From IMG/VR virus record IMGVR_UViG_3300025132_000385, positions 1 to 20,788 of that record: a stretch of DNA of 20,788 bases; one strand, written 5' to 3'. Both the position numbers and the translations under genes were made by a program. The notes beneath the pieces are model-generated. The model was given only the letters and a program-made list of their open reading frames with translations, did not search any database and had not been told where the DNA came from. This document shows positions 15,418 to 20,788 of this stretch, in pieces (positions within the stretch are counted from its first letter, which is position 1; every line of letters starts with the position of its first letter). Source of the stretch: a virus.

Positions 15418-16470
15418 ATGGCAATTTATCAACGATTTCAAACAGAAGCTGAAAATCCTGAGAATCCTGATGTGATTTCAGGACTCAGAGATGTTATCTC
15501 TTCCGGAATGTGGAGTGGCGGTTCAGGTACTCTAACTACATTCTTCACTTCATCAACACAATCAGGCTCAACAGGTGATTACTATTTAGATGTTTATAAA
15601 GCAGACCCCGATGCTGATGCTACTGCTGAGATACAATTTAGTATAGCTTATTGTCACTACCATGGTAGTGGTTCTTTAGGTACAAAAGGTGCGACAGGAA
15701 AAAGAGCATCTGCGGCATTATATGGTCAGTTTTCAAATATATTATTAGGCCCAGGTGAAGACAAATTCACAATGGCGAGTAATCACATTTTAGAACACGC
15801 ATATGTAATTTCTCTTCAAAGAGCAAGAATACGTGAAAAGATGGACCCAGGTAATTGGGAACTACATATAAGTGGTAGTGGAGCGAGTGGTACAACTACT
15901 ATAAAACTTATTGACGATTCAGGTGCGACAACTAATCCAACCGTTAATCAAGGTGGTAGAGTATTTAATGTTGTATCAGGCTCTATAGCAAATGGTACTG
16001 CGGTTATTAAGACAGCAGCTGCGGCAGAAACAGCAAATGGTTCTTATGGATTATTTTATCCTGACTTGGGTATGATAGTTCTTAATCCACATCCATTGAA
16101 AGTATTAGGTTCGCCTCATTTAGCTATTTCTTCAGGAAGTAATGCTGATGCTTTTAATGCTAATAAATTGTTTAAGTCTATTAAATCAAAGTCTTACTTT
16201 CAAGCTCGTAGAGAGGAAGTAATCAGTTCTACACATTATTTCTGTAGAGTTGGTAACAAGAAATTTAACTTTTCAAGTAACCCAACATACTTTACAGCTT
16301 CAGATGGTTCATTTACTAATCCAACGTTCTTTAAGAATCCAAAATCTTTTATAACTCAAGTTGGTATGTATAATGATGCTAATGAATTGTTAGCAGTAGC
16401 TAAGTTAAGTAAACCTTTATTAAAGTCTTTTGCAAGAGAAGCTATCGTAAAAGTTAAACTTGACTTTTAA
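15418..16470 (+). CDS. virion structural protein, paralogue A
   Basis: A 350-residue Ser/Gly/Thr-rich beta protein. It starts after GGGAGGA about 8 nt upstream of the ATG. Matching segments occur in the same order in the next gene: YVISLQRARIREKMDPGNWEL versus NVISIPSAFYGEKIKPGSVEL, TIKLIDDSG versus TLTLLDDGFG, and near the end ITQVGMYNDANELLAVAKLSKP (residues 312-333) versus ITQIGLYNDQNQLLAVGKLANP. The two are therefore diverged tandem duplicates. The N-terminal third (CHYHGSGSLGTKGATGKRASAALYGQFSN) is not clearly shared. No enzymatic motif is visible. A role in the baseplate periphery or tail is inferred from position. Confidence 0.78.
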   Translation: MAIYQRFQTEAENPENPDVISGLRDVISSGMWSGGSGTLTTFFTSSTQSGSTGDYYLDVYKADPDADATAEIQFSIAYCHYHGSGSLGTKGATGKRASAALYGQFSNILLGPGEDKFTMASNHILEHAYVISLQRARIREKMDPGNWELHISGSGASGTTTIKLIDDSGATTNPTVNQGGRVFNVVSGSIANGTAVIKTAAAAETANGSYGLFYPDLGMIVLNPHPLKVLGSPHLAISSGSNADAFNANKLFKSIKSKSYFQARREEVISSTHYFCRVGNKKFNFSSNPTYFTASDGSFTNPTFFKNPKSFITQVGMYNDANELLAVAKLSKPLLKSFAREAIVKVKLDF

Positions 16471-16485
16471 TAAGGAGGAACTAAG

Positions 16486-17532
16486 GTGTTTCGTAGAATA
16501 CCTCCTGATGATATTAGCATAACTCCGTTTACGAGTCACAAATCATTCTCGTTTACGAACAATGACACAGGCTCATTTGGTGTATACTCTTATCAAGCAG
16601 TTTCACAATCTTTGTTTAACTATGCAAGTGCGAGTGATGGTGTTACTTTTGTATCATCGTCAAACTCTTCGTATACATTTTTTAAAAAACCTACTTACTA
16701 TTGGGCTAAAAACAGATACTACAATCAATTCGAAGATAGAACGCCTGGACCGTTTAATAATTTTGGTGGTAGTAATGTTTACACTAAATTAGATATACAC
16801 GGGCAGATAAATGTAATATCAATACCATCTGCATTTTATGGTGAAAAAATAAAACCCGGTAGTGTCGAATTAACAGATAATAGTCCTGGACATAAAACTT
16901 TAACATTACTTGATGACGGCTTTGGGAACTTGTATGATAATACTTATTCTGCGTCGTTTGCCGCATATCAATCTTCATCATACGATTCAAGTAAACTTGT
17001 ACAAAGTGGTTCACAAAAAATAAATGGAGTTGTAGGTAATATATTTTATGCTGATGGTATAATAATAATCACAGAAACAGGAAGTTTGTATAATGGTGTA
17101 GGAATAGGTACCGGTAGTGATGGTTGGGAAATTGATTTTAAATCATCAGTAAAAAACTTAGAGTATGAATATCTATGTGATGTACCTGAATTTAAATTTA
17201 ATAAATCTACAAATATATCTACGACATTTGAACGAAGTGGTTCTATAGAAGTACCTGAAAGTGGTTCTGCATATAAATTTTTTCCTCCCGGTAACTCACC
17301 TAAATATAACTTAAATTCAATTAGTGCGAGTTCATATGGTGACAAATCATTCGGTGCAACAGATAAGGTCGCACCTTTTGTAACCGCATCTACGTTCGCA
17401 CCTTATATAACACAAATTGGACTCTACAACGACCAAAATCAGCTGTTGGCTGTAGGTAAATTAGCTAACCCAATAAAGAACGATGACGAATTAGCACTCG
17501 CTTTTGTTGTACGTTTTGACGTTAACTCATAA
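16486..17532 (+). CDS. virion structural protein, paralogue B, GTG start
   Basis: A 348-residue protein paralogous to the preceding gene product across its central and C-terminal parts. It ends APYITQIGLYNDQNQLLAVGKLANPI...FVVRFDVNS. It starts with GTG, the only non-ATG start supported in this window. The start is convincing because AAGGAGG (16472-16478) lies 7 nt upstream and the reading frame is open and beta-rich from there. The N-terminal 100 residues (RRIPPDDISITPFTSHKSFSF) differ from paralogue A, suggesting that the two copies have specialised, for example by binding different partners in the same ring. The stop codon lies inside a hairpin that reaches into the next gene's start (17522-17550). 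Confidence 0.78.
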   Translation: MFRRIPPDDISITPFTSHKSFSFTNNDTGSFGVYSYQAVSQSLFNYASASDGVTFVSSSNSSYTFFKKPTYYWAKNRYYNQFEDRTPGPFNNFGGSNVYTKLDIHGQINVISIPSAFYGEKIKPGSVELTDNSPGHKTLTLLDDGFGNLYDNTYSASFAAYQSSSYDSSKLVQSGSQKINGVVGNIFYADGIIIITETGSLYNGVGIGTGSDGWEIDFKSSVKNLEYEYLCDVPEFKFNKSTNISTTFERSGSIEVPESGSAYKFFPPGNSPKYNLNSISASSYGDKSFGATDKVAPFVTASTFAPYITQIGLYNDQNQLLAVGKLANPIKNDDELALAFVVRFDVNS

Positions 17533-17550
17533 TTATAGTTATGAAGTTAA
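17522..17550 (+). promoter_or_regulatory. hairpin spanning the stop of one gene and the start codon of the next
   Basis: TTAACTCATAA (17522-17532) pairs with TTATGAAGTTAA (17539-17550) around the 6-nt loop TTATAG: 11 Watson-Crick pairs with one bulged A. The 3' arm contains the ATG at 17541, and the 5' arm ends at the TAA stop of the preceding gene. There is no Shine-Dalgarno. A ribosome finishing the upstream gene would open the stem, which would couple translation of the first cargo gene to paralogue B. Only two pairs are G-C, so in an AT-rich genome this could partly be chance. Confidence 0.45.
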
Positions 17551-18305
17551 AAGACATACTAAATGAAAAAATTGAAATCGATGTTGAAATTGGTGATACT
17601 ATTCTTACAGGAAGATTTAAGAATAAAAAGACTAAAGTAAATTCTATTGAAACTGACCAACACGGTATGCCTACTATTAATGGTAGAAAAGTTACTACGT
17701 TTCGTACTATGAAAAAAGATGAAGGTACTTGTGGATATAGTATTGATGGCGAAGGTGATGATGAACCTGCAGGACCACATTTACTGAAGAAAGAAAGCAA
17801 AGACGAAATTAAAGTTATACACAACTTTCTTACAAAACATACAAAATCTGCTAAGAAAGCATCTGATATGATTAAGAAATATTACAAAAAAGTCAAGAAA
17901 CAATTCAGAGGAGATTCTTCGAGAGATGTAGCAATGGCTATTGTAGGCTATGATGTTTTAGGAGAAAATAAAGATTTATTTAAAATGTACACACAGGCTA
18001 TGAAGATGATGCCTGGTTCTCCTAAACAAAAAGAACTTATAAAGAAAATTAGTTCTTTACGAAAAAAATTAAAGATGGATGAAGCAAAAGCAAAAAGAGA
18101 TTACAAAGACGAGTACAAAAAATTTCAATCTTCTACAAAGGCTAAAAAATATAGAGCAGAATTAAATAAGTACAATCGTAAGAAAGGTACTTATGGAAAT
18201 GGAGATGGTAAAGACGCTTCACATAAAGGCGGAAAGATAGTGGGATTTGAATCACAATCTAAGAACAGAGGTCGTAGAGAAAAAAGTCGTTTAAAGAAGA
18301 AATAG
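17541..18305 (+). CDS. putative head-packaged internal protein 1: basic, with capsid-targeting-like N-terminus
   Basis: A 254-residue, strongly basic protein. It begins MKLKDILNE, which ends in an (L/I)-x-E site like those cut by the T4 prohead protease and matches the starts of the next two genes. Residues 12-57 form a small beta domain (VEIGDTILTGRFKNKKTKV...DQHGMPTINGRKVTTFR), which I recall from other marine phage proteins. Residues 88-175 are Lys-rich helices. Residues 204-254 (YRAELNKYNRKKGTYGNGDG, then KDASH...NRGRREKSRLKKK) are extremely basic. The D225-x-x-H228...N242 spacing faintly recalls an HNH nuclease, but metal-binding residues are not convincing. It has no Shine-Dalgarno and its start lies in a hairpin. 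I infer a DNA-binding internal head protein. Nuclease activity is speculative. Confidence 0.6.
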   Translation: MKLKDILNEKIEIDVEIGDTILTGRFKNKKTKVNSIETDQHGMPTINGRKVTTFRTMKKDEGTCGYSIDGEGDDEPAGPHLLKKESKDEIKVIHNFLTKHTKSAKKASDMIKKYYKKVKKQFRGDSSRDVAMAIVGYDVLGENKDLFKMYTQAMKMMPGSPKQKELIKKISSLRKKLKMDEAKAKRDYKDEYKKFQSSTKAKKYRAELNKYNRKKGTYGNGDGKDASHKGGKIVGFESQSKNRGRREKSRLKKK

Positions 18306-18306
18306 T

Positions 18307-19209
18307 ATGATTAAATTAAAACACTTACTATTAGAAGCTGATAAATGGTATCCTGCTCATACACGAGATGCGATTAATTGGGTAACGATGAAACAACATA
18401 TACCGTTATATGCAAAACAAATGGAAACACTTGTTGGTAAAGAAAGAGTAAATTCATTTCACGTTACAAGTCCTATTACAATAAAAAATATGAAAGATTT
18501 GATTGGTAAGAAATCAAAATCTATATCTACATTTACACGTGCAAACAAAGGTTCAGCACTTGCAAAAGGTCGTGGAGTTCAAACAGGAAGTGGTGGTGTT
18601 ATATTTTATTTAGAAGGAACTATGTTAGCAAGAAATTATATGGACTTCGATACGGTTCCTGATAAGAAAGGTATGAGATGGGTAGATGTTCATTATCTTA
18701 CAAGAGACAGAAAACATTTTAGCGACTATCTAACAAAACAAGGTATACCTGATACTTCTAAATGGAGAGATAAAGAATGGAATATGCGAGAAAAAATAAA
18801 AAATTCTCCTGAGAACAAAGATTTAAATTGGAAAGAATTAGAAAAATTAGTAAAAGACAAAATGAATCAGGAAGCAAATAAATTAATTAAAAAACATATT
18901 GATGCTTCAAACAAATATTTAAAGAAACACAAAGCAGATTTAATTAAAAATCTAAGAACACCTGGAGATAAAGGTTCTGCTTGGTGGAATGAAGTTCTTG
19001 TATATGATATTAAGGTAATAGATGTATTTGTGTTAAAACGAGTTTGGGATGATTATTATTTCCAACAAGATTCAGGATATGATGATTATAAACAAGATGC
19101 TTATAAAAAAGATTTATTAAGTTATGTACCTGAGAGTAAAATTACAATAGGAACACCGGCACAATTTCGTAAATGGTATAATGCGAGAGATGGTATTTTA
19201 GATGAATAA
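18307..19209 (+). CDS. putative head-packaged internal protein 2, possibly ADP-ribosyltransferase-like
   Basis: A 300-residue protein beginning MIKLKHLLLE|A, the second of three adjacent genes with this type of start. Residues 49-104 run NSFHVTSP, then KSISTFTRANKG (71-82), then GGVIFYLEG (96-104). Near residue 224 comes SAWWNEVLVYDIKVIDVFVL. The order of an aromatic-basic motif, an S-T-x-T strand and a late Asn-Glu-Val strand resembles the R-S-E layout of T4 Alt/Mod ADP-ribosyltransferases, where the NE(M)EV strand holds the catalytic Glu. The expected first Arg is His52 here, and only one Glu of the ExE pair is present. The fold call is therefore tentative. It starts 1 nt after the preceding stop, without a Shine-Dalgarno, so it is coupled. 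Residues 155-215 are a Lys-rich helical insert. Confidence 0.5.
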   Translation: MIKLKHLLLEADKWYPAHTRDAINWVTMKQHIPLYAKQMETLVGKERVNSFHVTSPITIKNMKDLIGKKSKSISTFTRANKGSALAKGRGVQTGSGGVIFYLEGTMLARNYMDFDTVPDKKGMRWVDVHYLTRDRKHFSDYLTKQGIPDTSKWRDKEWNMREKIKNSPENKDLNWKELEKLVKDKMNQEANKLIKKHIDASNKYLKKHKADLIKNLRTPGDKGSAWWNEVLVYDIKVIDVFVLKRVWDDYYFQQDSGYDDYKQDAYKKDLLSYVPESKITIGTPAQFRKWYNARDGILDE

Positions 19210-19232
19210 AATGCTTGACTTTATGGTAAATT

Positions 19233-19997
19233 ATGATTAAGTTAACACGTATATTGAATGAGTATATATCTGCAGGACAGCTGAATCAAGTTGAAAAGTA
19301 TCTTGATAAAGTTTGGGCTAAAGTAGGTATTGATGTAGAGTTCACACGACATTTTCACGATAGAGTAAATGATGCGAGAAATGGTAAACCTATATCTACT
19401 GCTGAAGTTATAAAGATATTTAGACTTGTTTATAAAAAGTTTGGTAAACAAATTTCTTCTTTACCTGATGGTATTAATTTACTATTCAAAGATATGAGAA
19501 GTGACATCAATGTACCTGTAGTATTAAGATACGACAAATTAAATAAAGAAATAGATATGATATCAAAAACGGTTATGAGAAAAAAGAATTTTAAATCTTC
19601 TACAAAAAAGTATTCTGTAGAAAATAAATTAAACGAAAGAGTAGATTATTTACATATAGGACAAGAGTTAGTAAAAGCATATGGTCTAAAATCAAGAGTT
19701 AGATTTACTTCAGGAAGTACATTAGCAGAATATGTTCCTGAAACTGATACAATATATCTTAGGAAATCTTATCCAAATATGAAAGAATTTATCATAACCG
19801 TTTTACACGAGATTAAACACGCTCTTGATGCTCAACAACTCGGTAGAAAAAAGTTTATGAAGAAATATACTCAAGCAGGAACAATGGCTCAGTATAAAGG
19901 ATTAGACCCACACGATGATAATAAGTGGGAAGAACGTGCTGAGAGATGGGCGAGAAACGAATTTAAACGAATAAAAAATAAATTGAATTTTAAATAA
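19233..19997 (+). CDS. putative head-packaged internal protein 3: zinc metalloprotease-like
   Basis: A 254-residue protein beginning MIKLTRILNE|Y, the third capsid-targeting-like start in a row. Residues 37-120 form a domain (FTRHFHDRVNDARNGKPIS, ending TVMRKKNF) that I recall from marine phage proteins of unknown function. The C-terminal domain has a clear zincin motif: ITVLHEIKHALD with H192-E193-x-x-H196. A downstream helix, WEERAERWARNEF (232-244), could supply the third ligand Glu, as in ImmA/IrrE-type or related small metalloproteases. A second LNE (133-135) lies exactly between the two domains. No secretion signal is visible. It follows a 23-nt gap with no Shine-Dalgarno. I infer a protease delivered with phage DNA. 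Its target is unknown. Confidence 0.65.
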   Translation: MIKLTRILNEYISAGQLNQVEKYLDKVWAKVGIDVEFTRHFHDRVNDARNGKPISTAEVIKIFRLVYKKFGKQISSLPDGINLLFKDMRSDINVPVVLRYDKLNKEIDMISKTVMRKKNFKSSTKKYSVENKLNERVDYLHIGQELVKAYGLKSRVRFTSGSTLAEYVPETDTIYLRKSYPNMKEFIITVLHEIKHALDAQQLGRKKFMKKYTQAGTMAQYKGLDPHDDNKWEERAERWARNEFKRIKNKLNFK

Positions 19998-20168
19998 TTT
20001 AGGCAATACTTATTATTGTAATAACGTTATATACAACTTCTCTAAAGGTTTCATTCAAATCTAATAGAACCTTTATGGATATAAGTAATTTAAACGTTAC
20101 ACTTAGCAATTAACTAATATAACTTAATAACTAATAGCTTAAATAAACTAAAACTACTATAATAGTAT
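19998..20168 (+). other. longest intergenic region, between the cargo cassette and the replication genes
   Basis: A 171-nt, very AT-rich gap, with no tRNA and no convincing ORF. It holds two possible hairpins: TTATTA-TTG-TAATAA at 20010-20024, and TAAAGGTT (20043-20050) pairing perfectly with AACCTTTA (20068-20075) over a 17-nt loop. Neither is followed by a T-run, so neither is a standard rho-independent terminator. The second half is low-complexity (repeated ACTAAT/TTAATAA-like words). It probably separates the late cargo genes from an early/middle replication operon, so transcription signals are expected here. Confidence 0.6.
20155..20168 (+). promoter_or_regulatory. candidate -10 element directly abutting the start codon
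   Basis: TATAAT at 20158-20163 lies inside the 13-nt palindrome TACTATAATAGTA (20155-20167), 5 nt before ATG 20169. There is no Shine-Dalgarno. A transcript starting the usual 6-8 nt after a -10 box would begin at or next to the ATG, i.e. be leaderless. No TTGACA-like -35 is visible. A partial match to the T4 MotA box core (AGCTTAA at 20136-20142) is spaced 15 nt from the TATAAT, wider than the T4 norm. It is a weak prediction. Confidence 0.3.
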
Positions 20169-20498
20169 ATGATTTCAACATCCGCACGAAAGGCTAAAGG
20201 CCGACGTTTACAAAATAAAGTTCGAGAACTTTTAATCGAAAAATTTGATTTTCATCCTGACGATATAAAGACCGCAGTTATGGGTGAATCAGGAGAAGAT
20301 ATTAGATTAGCACATTCTGCACGAAAGAAATTTCCATTCTCTGTAGAATGTAAGAACCAAGAAAAATTAAATATATGGTCATCGTTAGAACAAGCAGAAG
20401 ATAACGCAAGTGACTATAAACCATTATTAATATTCAAACGTAATCGTTCAAAGACTTACGTTACATTATCACTTGAGGATTTTTTAGATTTACTATAA
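20169..20498 (+). CDS. small PD-(D/E)XK nuclease (VRR-NUC/Hjc-like)
   Basis: A 109-residue protein with the motif order of a PD-(D/E)XK nuclease. There is a first helix with E20 (GRRLQNKVRELL), then GESGEDIRL with D44, then FPFSVECK with E60-x-K62 on a strand, followed by a helix with LEQAE (73-77). Length and layout fit stand-alone phage nucleases related to archaeal Hjc or VRR-NUC proteins, which cut branched or single-strand-containing DNA. It is directly upstream of the primase gene, consistent with a role in replication or recombination intermediates. ATG 20169 is preferred because the motif-bearing helix starts soon after it, though there is no Shine-Dalgarno. Its substrate cannot be predicted from sequence. 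Confidence 0.75.
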   Translation: MISTSARKAKGRRLQNKVRELLIEKFDFHPDDIKTAVMGESGEDIRLAHSARKKFPFSVECKNQEKLNIWSSLEQAEDNASDYKPLLIFKRNRSKTYVTLSLEDFLDLL

Positions 20499-20501
20499 TA
20501 T

Positions 20502-20788
20502 ATGATTGATGTTATAAGTGTATTGACTCGTGCTTTAGGGAGTCGTTATAAGAAAGCAAAACAAGGACAAGAAGTAATTTATCATTGTCCTTTCTGCCAC
20601 CACCATAAGCCGAAGTTACAAATTAGTTTATTATCACAAAAGTGGCATTGTTGGGTATGTGATAAAAAAGGTCGTTCACTTTATACGTTACTAAAACTTA
20701 TCAGAGCTCCTAAAGCATTGATAGATGAAGTTAGAGAATATAAACCTAATTATAAAAAACAATATAAAGAAAAAGAAGAAACTTTACA
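20502..20788 (+). CDS. 61: 5' part of DNA primase, gp61-like zinc-binding domain
   Basis: The reading frame runs off the window end; 95 codons are visible. The N-terminal zinc ribbon is clear: HCPFCHHHK with C29 and C32, then a strand (KLQISLLSQK), then WHCWVC with C50 and C53, then KKGRSLYTLLKL. This is the template-recognition domain of T4-type primase gp61, which makes RNA primers with helicase gp41. The catalytic TOPRIM part is outside the window. It starts 3 nt after the nuclease stop. The start is likely ATG 20502, because the next Met is not available before the zinc ribbon. No Shine-Dalgarno is present, and a TATAAT (20494-20499) again lies just before the ATG. The family assignment is strong, with the gene symbol by analogy to T4. 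Confidence 0.88.
   Translation, partial: MIDVISVLTRALGSRYKKAKQGQEVIYHCPFCHHHKPKLQISLLSQKWHCWVCDKKGRSLYTLLKLIRAPKALIDEVREYKPNYKKQYKEKEETL

Noticed and set aside
17046-17824. Overlapping minus-strand ORFs at 17046-17345 and 17522-17824
   Set aside because: They are antisense to clear plus-strand genes, have no plausible start signals, and there is no other minus-strand gene in the window.
19211-19232. TTGACT as a -35 box or TGCTT as a MotA box before the zinc-protease gene
   Set aside because: No -10 element lies at a suitable distance before the start codon.
20043-20075. TAAAGGTT/AACCTTTA hairpin as a terminator
   Set aside because: The stem is only 8 bp with a 17-nt loop and no T-run. It is recorded only as a possible structure within the intergenic entry.
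1-20788. tRNA genes, CRISPR arrays, insertion sequences, integrase or attachment sites
   Set aside because: No cloverleaf-like segment, regularly spaced repeats, transposase or integrase motif was found. Nearly all the sequence is occupied by the listed genes.

Overview
This window looks like part of the genome of a T4-like, contractile-tailed (myovirus) phage of an AT-rich, probably marine, bacterium. All supported genes are on the plus strand, tightly packed, and often overlap as ATGA or TAATG. Recognisable families are a late sigma factor (gp55-like), baseplate wedge proteins gp25 and gp6, a giant baseplate/tail protein, and the zinc-finger end of a T4-type primase (gp61). The AT-rich base composition and the resemblance of many 'unknown' virion proteins to those of marine T4-like phages point to an ocean host. 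The host itself cannot be named from this sequence.

Layout. (1) Positions 1-1234: end of a truncated gene, a small membrane-anchored coiled-coil protein and the late sigma factor. (2) Positions 1235-1296: a short leader with a 19-bp RNA hairpin that buries the ribosome binding site of the next gene. (3) Positions 1297-14684: a baseplate operon of nine genes. They are a helical protein, an OB-fold spike/hub-like protein, a hydrophobic protein, a small helical protein, gp25, gp6, a DNRLRE-like structural protein, a small protein and a 2284-residue giant protein with a LamG-like domain. (4) Positions 14753-17532: three more virion proteins, the last two being diverged tandem paralogues. (5) Positions 17541-19997: three consecutive non-structural-looking proteins that all begin with nearly the same 9-10 residue peptide ending in (L/I)-x-E. 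(6) Positions 19998-20168: the longest non-coding gap, AT-rich, with weak hairpins and a TATAAT. (7) Positions 20169-20788: a PD-(D/E)XK nuclease and the start of the primase gene, which opens a DNA replication module and runs off the window.

The most interesting region is (5). In T4, internal head proteins and the ADP-ribosyltransferase Alt carry a short N-terminal capsid-targeting sequence cut by the prohead protease after (L/I)-x-E. They are packaged with the DNA and injected into the host. The three genes here carry such a peptide followed by, in order, a very basic protein with a possible degenerate nuclease motif, a protein with weak ADP-ribosyltransferase-like features, and a protein with a clear HExxH zinc-protease motif. 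I infer that they are a cassette of head-packaged, co-injected effectors. Other notable signals are the hairpin at 1248-1294, a shared Gly-rich C-terminal tail ending in Gly-Tyr on three baseplate proteins, and a Cys-containing GCTDP...DDGSC motif inside the giant protein.
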